From Macrothele yani (taxonomy: Eukaryota; Arthropoda; Arachnida; Araneae; Macrothelidae): DNA of 64,000 nucleotides. The translations under genes and the position numbers were made by a program. Location: NCBI GenBank assembly GCA_039090855.1, contig CM076991.1, positions 103,490,021 through 103,554,020 of the forward strand. The letters run 5' to 3'. Below the pieces are notes generated by a model. That model searched no databases. It saw only the letters and a program-made list of their open reading frames with translations, and had not been told where the DNA came from. Shown here one piece after another: positions 44,338 through 55,146 of the stretch; the stretch's first letter is position 1; the number at the start of each line of letters is the position of its first letter.

Positions 44338-45122
44338 TGGTTTTCAGTGTTTTTGGCATCAGATTTCAATCGTCTCCATTATTTTTATCATCAGATTTCA
44401 ATCGTCTTCATTGTTTTTGGCATCAGATTTCAATCGCTTTCATTGTTTTTGGCAACAGATCTCAATCGTCTCCATTGTTTTTATCATCAGATTTCAATCG
44501 TCTTAATTATTTCTGGCATCATATTTCACTCATCTTCGTTGTTTTTGGCATCAGATTTCAATCGCCTTCATTGTTTTTGGCATCAGATTTCAATCGTCTT
44601 CATTGTTCTTGGCATCAGATTTCAATCGTCTTAATTATTTCTGACATCAGATTTCAATAATCTTCATTGGTTTTGGCATCATATTTCAATCGCTTTTATT
44701 GTTTTTGGCATCATATTTCAATCGTCTTCATTGTTTTTGGCATCAGATCTGAATCGCTTTCATTGTTTTTCATATCAGATTTCTATCGTCTTCATTGTTT
44801 TTGTCATCAGATTTCATTCGTCTTCATTGTGTTTGGCATGAGATTTCAATCGTTTTTATTATTTCTGGCATCAGATTTCAATTATCTTCATTGTTTTTGG
44901 CATGAGATTTCAATCGTCTTCACTGTTTTTGGCACCCGATTTCAATCGTCTTCATTGTATTTGGCATCAGATCTCAGTCGTCTTCATTGTTTTTGGCATC
45001 AGATCTCAATCGTACTCATTGTTTTGGCACCAGATCTCAATCGTCTTCATTGTTTTTGGTATCAGATTCCAATCGTCTTCATTGTTTTTGGTATCCCATT
45101 TCAATCGTCTTCATTGTTTTGC
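44337..45122 (+). repeat. 32-bp tandem array
   Basis: About 24 units at a 32-bp step, each like 'catcagatttcaatcgtct' plus 'tcattgtttttgg'. The unit has no stop codon in any plus-strand frame, so long Phe/Ser/Ile-rich open frames appear in all three; these are not called as genes. It directly abuts the LINE fragment. Confidence 0.92.
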
Positions 45123-45290
45123 AACCAGCGCATCGACACTCATCTGGCAAGCCCTGTAACCCTAGGAAAGGAACCCCTACCGGGCAGTGTCAGCCCGGCC
45201 AGCTGAGCCTAGTGTTTTTTAGAGGTGTGCTCCTTCCCCAGCCTGGTTTTTCATCCGGGCTTGGAACCGGCAATGTCGGAGTTTATTTAT
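45123..45290. other. GC-richer block of unknown origin
   Basis: About 170 bp with 'gggcagtgtcagcccggcc' and 'gcttggaaccggcaatgtc', clearly more GC-rich than its surroundings. It lies between the 32-bp array and the LINE 3' end and may be part of the LINE 3' UTR. Confidence 0.3.
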
Positions 45291-45975
45291 TTATGCTATT
45301 ACATAACATAAGAATATTAGGGTAAATTATCCATACGAAGGCTATTAAAAAAAATGGGAATAAGAGAAAAGGCCTCTTACGAGTCCTGACGTACGCCTTA
45401 GTTCCCCCAAAAGTATGAGACAAGTGAGTTTGGCTTTATCATGAAATATTTTTAGTAAATTATTAGTTCTAATATCTAGATTTAATTAAAGAATATATAT
45501 TTTATTTTTTTATTCAGTAAGCATTTTTAAGTGTATTTTAAAGAGATTTGGTTATTAATATTTGTTAAATCCAAAGACAATGTGCTCCAATAATCTGGGC
45601 CAGCATAGTTAAACTTTGTTTTAATAGCTATGTATTAGGCGAAGCGGTAATCTATTTCTTGTTTGGCAGTCGTGTTTATTGCAATTACTTTCAACTAAAT
45701 GTATATGCAAATTGTTCTTAAGGCTCTGAAACAGGATTTTTCCAAGGTTATAATAGAAAAGTTGATGTATTGTTAGTATTTGTAAATCATTCGGGTGAAC
45801 TGGAGGTACAGATGTGTGTAGTCATAGTAGTCCTCCGTTTTAACTGAAAGAGTTGTAAATATTGTTCTAATGAGGCCGATATTTCTAGATAACTTATTCG
45901 AAAGTATTTCTGTATGTTTAGTCCATCGTAAGTCAGGGGTAAGATTCACTCCCAAATAATCAAAATGTGGTACTA

Positions 45976-47537
45976 CACTAGTGTGCAAAACTTAAGGACG
46001 AAGAGGAGAAATTAGCATAACAGAGGAACAAGCAGGCAGAACGGACCGAAAGACCACTCAGGAGATAGACTAGGGTACGGTACGGTAGAGCATGTGCATA
46101 TATGCAGCATGACGTGAGTGGGGGGGGGGGGGGGCTGAAGGGTATATAGCACACGGGCGGTGTACGCTCAGCAATCCGGTGAAAGCTATTGCACGGTGTA
46201 CATGGGTTTTAACGACGTCGACTTGCTGCCACCGTTTGATATGGCCAACAGGCAATCCAGTAGAGGACATCTGGATGACTTTACCCGAGGTCGCGTCATT
46301 GGGAAGTTGATAGAAGGTCGAAGTGTGACTAGTGTGGCCGAGGAGTTCCGGATCGTTCACAGCATCGTTTCACGAGCTTAGAGAGCATTTCAAACGACAG
46401 GAACAGCTGTCCGAGAGTTTAGCAGTGGTCGTCCATGAGCAACAACGAAGGCGGGCGATCGGTATATTGTCCTACAGGCGCGAAGAGACAGACGGCAGAC
46501 AGCGGTAGAAATCGCAAGGCACATGCAACAGACACCTGGACGTCCGTTATCGCGTTTTACCGTGGCCAGGAGGCTGCACAAAGGTGGTCTATTTTCACGA
46601 CGACCAGTACGGTGTGTGCCATTAAAGCCTTCTCATCGGAGACGACGGTTTCTGTGGTGCCAGGAACATAAGAACTGGACACATCAGCAATGGGGTCGAG
46701 TTCTCATTACGGATGAGAGCCGATTTAGTCTGACGAGCGATTCTGGACGTATACACATTTGGAGAGAGCTGGGAACACACAATCACACCTCCAACATCAT
46801 CGAAAGGGACCGCTTTGGAGGTGGCGGAGTTCTCGTTTGGGGCGGTATCATGCTTGGTAGCCGTACTGACCTCCACATCTTCCAAGGAGGTTCAGTCACT
46901 GGTGTCGGCTATTGTACCGAGGTTCTCCTGCCTCACGTGCATCTGTTTAGAGGAGCTGTGGGTCCTGAGTTCCTCTTCATGGACGACAGCGCTACACCTC
47001 ATCGTACAGTGGCTGTCGCAGAGCTATTGGAGAGTGAAGATATTCAACGCATGGATTGGCCCGCAAGGTCCCCGGACCTAAATCCAATCGAACACGTGTG
47101 GGACTCTCCCGGGAGACGTTTGGTTTGGCAGCACGTCACCAGCCGCCAGTAACGGTTCAGCAGCTGCGATTGGCGCTACAAGAGGAATGGGCCGCGATGC
47201 CTCAACAGCTCCTTGACAATCTCGTCCTCAGCCTCGTCAGACGTTGTAAATTCTGTAACGCAATCAGGGGTGATCATATCCCCTACTAAAGACAGGATTT
47301 TTCTTTGCAGCCGCCTGTCACATGGGCGTTTCTGTCTTCTTTCCAGTTGTGCTCGAAGCTACCTTTTCAATAAAGTGCCTTTGTATCCTTTGGATTCCTT
47401 GTTTGGACGGTTTTGCTCACTTGTCCCATATTCTTACATCTTGGGGATCTTATGGTATGATTTGAGTCGATGTGGAGCACTTCTGCACGACGTTACATTC
47501 GAAAAACCGTCTCGTCTTTAATTTTTGCACGCCTGTG
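45976..47537 (+). mobile_element. Tc1-like transposon with terminal repeats, inside a LINE
   Basis: TA at 45974-45975 and 47538-47539 flanks inverted repeats: 'cactagtgtgcaaaacttaa' on the left and, in complement, 'cacaggcgtgcaaaaattaa' on the right. Its length is 1562 bp. Removing it with one TA restores the LINE reading frame exactly. Confidence 0.9.
46199..47289 (+). pseudogene. Tc1-like transposase, two stops and one frameshift
   Basis: It probably starts at the ATG at 46199 or at 46241 ('MANRQSSRGHLDDFTRGRVI'). N-terminal helix-turn-helix segments are interrupted by TAG at 46379 and TGA near 46436. From there the frame is open to about 47120 and includes 'RVLITDESRFSLTSDSGRIH' (first Asp), 'GGGGVLVWGGIMLGSRTD', 'FMDDSATPHRTVAVAELLES' (second Asp) and 'RSPDLNPIEHVWD' (Glu). 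A frameshift near 47120 moves the C-terminus ('LRLALQEEWAAMPQQLLDNL') to another frame, ending at 47289. All three catalytic acidic residues are present. Confidence 0.88.
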
Positions 47538-47785
47538 TATATCAATTATTTTATTTACAAATAATAAATTTATGGTATGGCCCCATTCAGATCTCTGTCC
47601 GGAGAAGACTTTAGTTTTAGTTTTAGAAGTGTCAATTATCAGTTCATTATAGTAGTCAGCCAATTTGTGTATAGTTGTAAGTGAGTGTTAGCTTTAGTAA
47701 TAATGTCATTTATATTGTGTCCCTTAAAAAGCACTGTTGTGTCATCTGCGTGTAGTATGACATCGTTTCATCGTGTTTTTTTTTA

Positions 47786-47991
47786 ATTTGAGGTTTAACA
47801 AACACGTGAGCAACTCAATGGGCTATAAGCAGTCACCCGACCCTAATTTAGGGCCACTGGTTCCAGGGAAGGGAGAGAGCCAGTGCCTTAAGACAAACGT
47901 AAATACCATGTCTCACCGGGATTCGAACCGAACCCCTTTCGGACGCATGATCAGAAGCCATCGCTTAGACCACTACGCCACTGGAGCGGTA
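47786..47991 (-). mobile_element. tRNA-derived SINE, family 1
   Basis: Minus-strand copy with its T run at 47778-47786 and a head containing 'gtggcgtagtggtctaagcg' and 'ggttcgaatcc'. It interrupts the LINE between the 'SEKD' and 'VILHADD' codons. An imperfect flanking repeat (acatcgttt / acatccttt) marks the target site. Confidence 0.85.
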
Positions 47992-48058
47992 CATCCTTTT
48001 CTGATGTTATGCTATATATATCATTAATATAGAAATTAAATAACAAGGGTCCCAAAAT

Positions 48059-48929
48059 CGCCAGATGACAATCAGTGATTAGGAAATTACAGGATTAAGA
48101 TTGAAACGCTTAAAGGAAACGAACTCAAAATTTACACATGGAAAGAAACTAAAAATGAAAGTCAGATTATACGTCATAATATACGCATGTAAAAAGAAAC
48201 CAACACGTAATGCTATATTTCTTATGGATTGAATTTAAATGTCCACTCAAATTCTCTTAATAGACAGTATGTCTGTCCCCATTTATTCAAGTTTTCAGGT
48301 ATAATCAGCTTATTTGTATTCACTGTATTTCTCCTCCAGGCTCAGCTATAAATGTCAGTGCTGCTTCCGGTCACTTAAAAATGGCTTCCGACACATTGTC
48401 GTTCTAACGGAAACACAGATGCCCACGATAGTCCACATCTCTTTGTCATCCTGGTTGTGTTCTTCGTGATGATTTCCATTTCAAAGGAGTACAGACGGAC
48501 ATTCATTAGTGCCGATGTAACATATCGTGGACTTCCAAGTGGGAAACCCAATGCTGTTCCTTTGATTCAATATGGTTCAAAATCGCTTTACAACGATGCG
48601 TCAAATCCATACGTTGCCTCTATCGACCTCTGAGTGATACTGACCAGAAACGTTGACCTGAATACTTCTTTCTAGGTAATGATGCACTGAAATTTGAATT
48701 TCCGACATCAGAGGTAATTGACCTTTGGGAGTGTTTGCAGCGCAGAAAAGTTTCCTGATTCTACGCAAAATGATTCTGAAGAGGAAAAATCAAGAGGTAC
48801 TCCTTGTAGATAATTTATGCTATGCATCTTTCAGATGTCAAAATCTTTGTGGGTGGGGAATGAAACGAGTGACCAGAGAGTATATATTTTTTACGTGCAA
48901 CACATCGCATTTATCTGCGTCACTCACGA
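48059..48929. other. No gene recognised; short shared repeat inside
   Basis: A segment at 48113-48180 ('ggaaagaaactaaaaa', 'atatacgtca') recurs at about 59797-59866, so it is part of an unknown dispersed repeat. The rest shows no recognisable coding or repeat content. Confidence 0.45.
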
Positions 48930-49595
48930 CCACACCGAGCCATAGTAAGGTACATACTAAGTGGAATCAAATCATTACAACAAACAATAACAACACATTC
49001 GCATCACTCACGACCACACCGAGCCACAGTGCGGTACATAGTAAGTGGAATTAAATCATAACAACAAACAATAACAACACATTCGCCTCACTCACGACCA
49101 CAACGAGCCGCAGTCCGGTACATACTAAGTGGAATTAAATCATAACAACAAACAATAGCAACACATTCGCCTCACTCACGACCAGACCGAGCCACAGTCC
49201 GGTACATACTAAGTGGAATTAAATCATGACAACAAACAATAACAACACATTCGCATCACTCACGACCACACCGAGCCACACACAGTTCGATACATACTAA
49301 GTGGAATTAAATCATAACAACAAACAATAACAACACATTCGCCTCACTCACGACCACAACGAGCCACAGTCCGGTACATACTAAGGTACATACTAAGTGG
49401 AATTAAATCATAACAACTAACAATTACAACACATTCGCCTCACTCACGACCACAACGAGCCACAGTCCGGTACTTACTAAGTGAAATTAAATCATAACAA
49501 CAAACTATAACAACACATTCGCCTCACTCTCGACAACACCGAGCCACAGCGCGGTACATGCTAAGTGAAATTAAATAATAGCAACAAACAATAAG
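48930..49595 (+). repeat. 84-bp tandem array
   Basis: About eight units at an 84-bp step (48961, 49045, 49129 and on), each with 'gtggaattaaatcataacaa', 'cattcgcctcactcacgacc' and 'gagccacagtccggtacata'. Some units carry small insertions. Confidence 0.9.
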
Positions 49596-49712
49596 GTTTA
49601 CTAATTCCTGACATTGAATGGCACTTACAGTAGGTAGGTGAATTCATGAATGTTATTGTCGTAAAACCAATGAAATTAGTTATGTGACTCATAAAAGTAA
49701 ATATTTACTTAA

Positions 49713-50151
49713 GGTGGACGTCAAGTAATTTTGCTTCCTATACTTCCAATGGAAAAACTTTTGTACACATTTCCTTCATAATTAGTGTGTTGCCAAGGAT
49801 GAAAATTTGAACATCGATTAAAATAACGTCCTATTATAACTTGGAATACTTAACATTTTCTAAAATATAACCATAATTATATTAAAAATCAAGAACTTTT
49901 CCTTTGGTGATGTTGAAACCAGAAAACAGATGGCGCGACCTGTACTTTGATGACGTCAGTACACAAACAAATGTTGGATTGCACAATTATGGTTGTGTTT
50001 TAGAAAACATTAAGTATTCCAAGTTATAAAATGAAGATATTTTAATCGATGTTAAAATTTTCATCCTTGGGAACGCATTAATTATGAAGAAAATGTGTTC
50101 AGAATTTTTTTCCATTGGAAGTATAGGAAGCAAAATTACTTGACGTACACC
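49713..50151. mobile_element. Foldback MITE flanked by TTAA
   Basis: TTAA lies at 49709-49712 and 50152-50155. Inverted arms of about 165 bp begin 'ggtggacgtcaagtaatttt' on the left and, in complement, 'ggtgtacgtcaagtaatttt' on the right. The middle is about 110 bp with no coding content. A TTAA target is used by piggyBac-type transposases, so it may be moved by one, but the terminus does not show the usual piggyBac CCC start. Confidence 0.85.
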
Positions 50152-50219
50152 TTAACAGTGACCGTGGCAAGAGCAAGTATTTTTTTTACTGTTAAATTTT
50201 TCAGAAACAGTACTTATTA

Positions 50220-50880
50220 TTATTATCTTCTTTATTCGAAATATACGAAACACAGCATATGACAATCAAACATAAACAACAAAATTCCATCATTGACTGG
50301 TGTTGAGCTGATACGAGTTTCCACCGGATACCTAGGATCGGCGTGAAGTCAAGAATCGGCGTGAAATATATTGTGTCCTAAGTAAAGCTGTCTTCTGCAG
50401 TTTGTAAGTGGTATATCAGAAAGTTGCTATTTTTAGAAATGATTCACAAATTTTTTTGACATGGTTCCAAATGACCCGTGTGTTTAGTCCATAATCAGGT
50501 AGCTTCTATGGCCAGGTCTCTATATTTAGTCATTTTTTTTCCAGTTCTTTTTCATCGACTCTGGCATCTCCAGGAATCACTATATCAGTTACCCAGATTT
50601 TCCGATTTTCTATGACTGCTACGTCTGGTGTATTATGTTTTAGTGCCGATCAGTTTGAATTCGGAAATCCCACAAGATCTTGAATTGATCATTTTGTACG
50701 ACCTTCTCAGCCTGATGTTCCCATGAATTTTTCGATGCTGGCAGATTGTGCGTTTTGCATAATGACCAGTTAATCAATTTTGCAACCCTGTCATATCTAG
50801 CTTTGTAATCTGTCTGCGCAATTTTGCTATATTCACATATAAGAAGAGACACAGTTTCATCTTTTTCTTCACAAAGTCGG
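50220..50880 (-). pseudogene. LINE fragment with restriction-like-endonuclease-type C-terminus, copy 1
   Basis: The minus strand reads 'ARYDRVAKLINWSLCKTHNL', 'WEHQAEKVVQNDQFKILWDF' and 'IQTDRH', then 'PDVAVIENRKIWVTDIVIPG', 'DARVDEKELEKK' and a later 'LQKTALLRTQYISRRFL'. The PD...(E/D)-x-K-like spacing followed by a conserved C-terminus is seen in LINEs that carry a restriction-like endonuclease after the reverse transcriptase. Only the C-terminal third remains, with stops and frameshifts. It begins and ends at ATT-repeat tracts. Confidence 0.65.
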
Positions 50881-50883
50881 CAC

Positions 50884-50924
<41 letters not shown>

Positions 50925-50938
50925 GTAGTATTATTATT
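50881..50938. repeat. (ATT)n microsatellite
   Basis: A run of ATT units with one internal variation, separating two fragments of the same LINE family. Confidence 0.95.
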
Positions 50939-51225
50939 AGATTCCACCTCTTCCTGAGGTTTTTCGTCTCTTCCTTCCGGGACGGGTACGACGTACCAAG
51001 TCTGGGAAGTGGTATTTCTTTCTCTCAGTTGTCCAGGAACTTCCTTACTATCCTACAAGTACTCAGGGTAGCTGCCTTCTATAGTTCCATGTAGTTGTTA
51101 GGTTGAAGGTCTAGTGTCTGTATAGAGCTGTGAATGGTCTTAGGTACAACTCCTGCGGCCGATATTACTATGGGGACGGTGGTGACGTTCTCCATATGCC
51201 ACTTTTTCTTGGCTTCGTTCTTCTT
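50939..51225 (-). pseudogene. Same LINE family, C-terminal fragment, copy 2
   Basis: The minus strand reads 'AKKKWHMENVTTVPIVISAA', 'GVVPKTIHSSIQTLDLQPNN' and 'AATLSTCRIVRKFLDN', the extreme C-terminal region of the same kind of LINE as 50220-50880. It has stop codons and is bounded by trinucleotide repeats on both sides. Confidence 0.6.
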
Positions 51226-51228
51226 CTT

Positions 51229-51259
<31 letters not shown>

Positions 51260-51291
51260 TTATTATTCTTATTATTATTATTATTTATTAT
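51217..51291. repeat. (TTC)n/(ATT)n compound microsatellite
   Basis: About 13 TTC units followed by about 12 TTA/ATT units. Confidence 0.95.
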
Positions 51292-51942
51292 TCAGATTTA
51301 GACGAACGTAAGAAACGACCCGGATACCGATGAAATGTGATGTAGCAACAAAAACCAATTTGGTGATGCACAAAAGAGTCCATAGCCGCATCATAGGATC
51401 AGGATCCCATATACATATGTGCATCACAGGATCAGAATCCCATATACATATGCGCGCCCATATAGGAGGGCAAGACGGGACATTTGAACTCCCCTGGAAA
51501 TCGGAAGATGCCCTTTCTGTTCTTGGAAGATACTACATGGAATTTTGCGATAACAGTGATTCTGACTGCTTATATTTCTCAAAAACTTCTGGATGCGTGT
51601 GTATGCAGTAAAAATAGGAAAATGTTTGGGAATTTCCAGTATAAAAAGCGAAGAAATGAAAAATATGTCATCCTCTGCAGAAGCTATTCACTTCACAACA
51701 AAGATCTTTCGAAATTTTCCCCAGAAATTTATTTTTTGAGTGTTTTTTCGTTCTTAGTGACCAATTGAGTGATCTTTAATGTTTGGTGGCTCATGTGGTT
51801 AAAATGATGAATAAAGAAATTTCTTTATTCTCCAGAATTCTGCCAAACTTCACTTATGCATCATGTTTTATGTAGCTTTAGAGTCTTTTGGTTTCCAGTT
51901 GAATTTATGTGTTTGTATGGAAATAATCCCTATTTATTACCA
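51292..51942. other. No gene recognised beyond the finger-like scrap
   Basis: Apart from 51330-51400 and a short duplication of 'atcccatatacatatg' (about 51400-51450), nothing recognisable. Confidence 0.4.
51330..51400 (+). pseudogene. Possible C2H2 zinc-finger fragment
   Basis: The plus strand reads 'MKCDVATKTNLVMHKRVHS'. The end fits the L-x2-H-x3-H half of a C2H2 zinc finger and a Cys precedes it, but the first Cys and the aromatic spacing are off. The frame then becomes repetitive ('GSGSHIHM', 'GSESHIHM'). It may be a scrap of a host zinc-finger exon or chance similarity. Confidence 0.3.
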
Positions 51943-52012
51943 GTGATGGGATTCGAACCCACAGCTGCATTCTCCGGAGTCAACAGTTCTACCAACTGAA
52001 CTACACCGACGA
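51943..52012 (-). repeat. tRNA-like sequence
   Basis: On the minus strand 'tcggtgtagttcagttggta' and 'gtgggttcgaatcccat' pair well as acceptor, D and T arms, but the anticodon arm does not form a normal stem. Probably a tRNA pseudogene or SINE head. Confidence 0.55.
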
Positions 52013-53337
52013 AGGCGTATCTCTGCAAATGAGCCGCCTTAACATGTCACTCACATCTGAGGTGGGCACGTCACATGTGGTAAAAACAATTAGAGAGTAA
52101 AATGATACAGTGAAAATTTTAATATGGTGCTTGTATATATTATTCGCAGTTACAATTTCTGTTTGCCCCCTCCTGAAAAATAACCTATGGGCGCCCATGC
52201 TCGTACAGCCATGAACGATAAATGAGGAATGGTTACTTTCGAATGATGCAATAACTCCGGCATGCAACATAGGAGTGCGCGGTCAAGTTTATTACGAATT
52301 AAATCTAGTCTGTTAAACATTACGAGTGTTTCACTCGACAAGGACGATGATGAGTAACTACAACCACCTTACAAAGGAAGTCGTAATGAAGCCCTAGCAG
52401 CTTCAGAAACATCATTTAAATTCGTGGAAAGTCAAGATCATATTGATTACATTGACACGGACTTTTATCTGAAATCATGGATTTTCTGTCTAAATAAGTT
52501 TTGAAATGTTCAATTCTGTGTTTATATACTACAAAAATGTTAGAGTTATGTTTTTGTAGGGTTTTTCATGTTTTTAACCCAATAACACGCAATTTAGATT
52601 TACTGTGTTTTTCAGGTATCGGGCTTCTGCGTCCCCGAATTACGACGGATGAATACTTGAAAAAGAAACCTGATCTAAAATAATTTTCGATATAAATAGT
52701 TTCGAAAAGGAGGAATAATTTTTCTTTCAATCGGATATTTAGAAGAAATTATGAAATAAAATGTCCGATAATATCTTCATTTACGCCCTCTAGTGGCGAA
52801 ATTATGCCCTGTGAAAAAAAAAACCAGAAAGGACGATCATCATATAATTACTCCATGCAAAAAAATATTTTTCAAATCGGACTAATACTCGTAGTTACAG
52901 AGACATAGTGTTCACAGATGGATGGCAAATAGACACAATGAACACATACTCTTATTTACAAATGACGTGCTAAAAATGATTTTTACCGATGTAAATCAAC
53001 CGATCACTGTGATTGGTAAGCGGGCTTGCAACATTTCAGCTGCTTTTTATTGTTCTAAATCTTTTAGTCGTCTTCTGCAATATGCTGATGGAAATTTCTA
53101 TTCCAAATTTCCGCTGGAATATTCCATGTTGTACTGACAGCCTCCGATGCGAAGTACTCCTTTTATGGGTCGTTCTGATTTGCGTATGAATCCTGGCTTG
53201 AACCTCCATTTTACACGTGTTTTGATATTTACCTGTTTTAGCAGAGCGACACAGTAAAAATCTTGGGTAACACTTCATTGCTTTTTTTGTTATTTTCTCT
53301 GTTCCATTCCATTCTTATCATCTGATAGGCAGTGAAC
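52013..53337. other. No gene recognised
   Basis: AT-rich sequence. No coding domain or known element seen on either strand. Confidence 0.45.
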
Positions 53338-53490
53338 TTTTTGTTTGTTTAGGGTTACAACGATCACCTTAGGCAAATCGGAGGTCTCTGAGCACTCGCT
53401 TTTTCCTTATTTGGGGTCACTGGTTCCAGGAAAGGGACAGAACCAGCTTCCTAAGAAAAACACACCAACCATGCCTCATCAGGAACCCAG
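53338..53490 (-). mobile_element. tRNA-derived SINE, family 1, diverged
   Basis: 'gtttagggttacaacgatca' and 'ggtcactggttccaggaaag' match the family body with many substitutions. The head is lost after 'catgcctcatcaggaa'. Confidence 0.6.
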
Positions 53491-53815
53491 CTGAAACTAC
53501 TAGTAAGAAACCTACGCTTCTAACTATTCACGCACCAAGCAGGAGAATTCTTATCAGATGTTTTGTCATCTTATCAGAAATATTGTCATCTTATCAGAAG
53601 TTTCGTATATACAGTCAGAAACCTGGGTGTCTGACCAGTCGACCACCTGACTGGCCGTACAGCGTATCTTATCAGCAGTTGTGAAAGTGGAGGATATGTT
53701 TTGAGGGAACACAGTGTTTAGTACTCAAAAAGTCTTAACGCGAATTCACACACCCAAAAGAAGGAAAATGAAGTAGAACATGATCTTATTTCATAACCCT
53801 ATATAGGCGAATATA

Positions 53816-55028
53816 CACTGAAGAGCAATTGAATTAGAGCCAGCTGGCGTTATGCAGATGTGGCGCTGTGGGCGGCCCTGTAAACGGAAACAACATGACG
53901 TATGCAGCGATCCGACAATATAAGCAGTGAAACGACGGGAATCCGTAAGAGTCGGAAGCAGTGTGGGTAAGACGAAGGATCTAAGCGCATTTGATCGTGG
54001 GCAAAATTGTCCGGGAGCGACAAATGGGTCACTTCATTTCGGAAGTCGTGCAGGCACTGGGATTTTCACGAGCCACTGCGTCACGGGTACACCGTGAGTA
54101 CATCGAATCCGGTAAAACCATCCCTGCAAGGGCCAGCTGCCGTGGACAAACAGCGTGTGGATGAGCGGAGTCATCGTCGGCTAGCTCGCATTGTAACAGA
54201 GGATAGACGGGCCACAGTGCAAGAAATCACTCAGCAATTTAACGCTGGCGCACAAAAACGTGTCAGCAGCCACACCATCCAGAACCATCTCCTCGCTATG
54301 GGGTACAGAAGCCATCGTCCCACGAGGGTACCGCATTTCTGACCGCACATCACAGGGTGCAAAGATTAGCATGGGCGCGGGAACATCGCCACTGGATCCT
54401 AGACATGTGGAAAAATGTTGCCCGGACTGGTGAATCGAGATTCACGTTTCGGATAGCAGGATACGAGTACGGCGCAAACCACATGAAGCGATGGATCCTT
54501 TTTGCCAGCAGGGTACTCTTGAAGCTGGTGGGGGTGACATTCTCGTCTGGGGACTGTTTACGTGGACTGAAATGGGACCCCTGGTACGTGTGACATCGTC
54601 CCTCACAATCAAATTTACCGTGATATCCTGGACGACCATTTGCTCCCGTTTGCGCGTCTTCAACATCCCACTGGGGACCTCATCCTGCAACAAGACAATG
54701 CACCGTGCCATCGCTCCCGAATTGTATCCGAATGGTTGGATGAACAATCAACCGACGTGACCGCGCTTTTTGGCCAGCTAGGTCACCAGACCTCAATCCC
54801 ATCGAACACATCTGGGATCCATCGAGAGAGATATTCGAGGCTCTGACCCCCTCCATCAAATCTTCGGGAACTGTGGGAGCTTGTTCAGGGATCGTGGATC
54901 CGTATGGCTTTCCAACGCTTCCGGTGTCTTGTCGAGTCCATGCCGAGACGAATCGCCGCCGTCATCAGGGCGAAAAGTGGTGCTACACGTTACTAGACAG
55001 GTATCTCTAATTCAATTGCTCTTCAGTG
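53816..55028 (+). mobile_element. Tc1-like transposon with terminal repeats
   Basis: TA at 53814-53815 and 55029-55030 flanks inverted repeats 'cactgaagagcaattgaatt', identical in complement at the right end. The length is 1213 bp. The transposase inside is broken. Confidence 0.9.
53975..54995 (+). pseudogene. Tc1-like transposase, broken, first Asp changed
   Basis: The pieces in order are 'MGHFISEVVQALGFSRATAS' (first helix-turn-helix), 'HRRLARIVTEDRRATVQEIT' (second), 'VARTGESRFTF' (first catalytic block, where the expected Asp is Gly), 'LVWGLFTWTEMGPLVRV', 'LILQQDNAPCHRSRIVSEWL' (second Asp) and, near 54790, a shifted segment corresponding to the terminal Glu block. At least three frameshifts separate them. 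The Asp-to-Gly change alone would abolish catalysis. Confidence 0.85.
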
Positions 55029-55146
55029 TATGATATTCACCCAGATACAGCTGATGTCATTGTTTTTCCCCTTAGAGAGTGTTCTTACGTAAGTTTAAGT
55101 ATTTAAAATAACTGCTGCTGCAAGACACCATTTCAAACAATTAGAG

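Larger units (their letters stand above)
45291..48058 (-). mobile_element. Non-LTR retrotransposon split by a Tc1 and a SINE
   Basis: Reverse transcriptase and C-terminal sequence of one LINE runs on the minus strand from 48058 to about 45400. It is interrupted by a SINE (47786-47991) and a Tc1 (45976-47537). Taking both out gives continuous protein sequence across both junctions. It is 5'-truncated at about 48058. The C-terminal 'TRNR' motif points to the Jockey/CR1-like assemblage. Confidence 0.8.
45400..48058 (-). pseudogene. LINE reverse transcriptase, interrupted
   Basis: In order on the minus strand: 'AILGPLLFNFYINDIYSIT' (48055-47992), then past the SINE 'ILHADDTTVLFKGHN' with the catalytic A/HADD-type motif (about 47750-47700). 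'FVNKIIDI' (47540s) joins directly to 'VPHFDYLGVNLTPDLRW' (45970-45915) across the Tc1. The end has 'LSNKLSRNIGLIRTIF', and a C-terminal 'TRNR' block lies near 45665. Small frameshifts lie in the C-terminus (below about 45830) and one stop near 47645. The endonuclease part is absent. Confidence 0.78.

Noticed and set aside
44337..45206. 107- to 179-residue Phe/Ile-rich frames resembling membrane proteins
   Set aside because: They are translations of the 32-bp array in three registers, without independent support.
51943..52012. Functional tRNA gene on the minus strand
   Set aside because: The acceptor, D and T arms are acceptable but the anticodon arm does not form a normal 5-bp stem.
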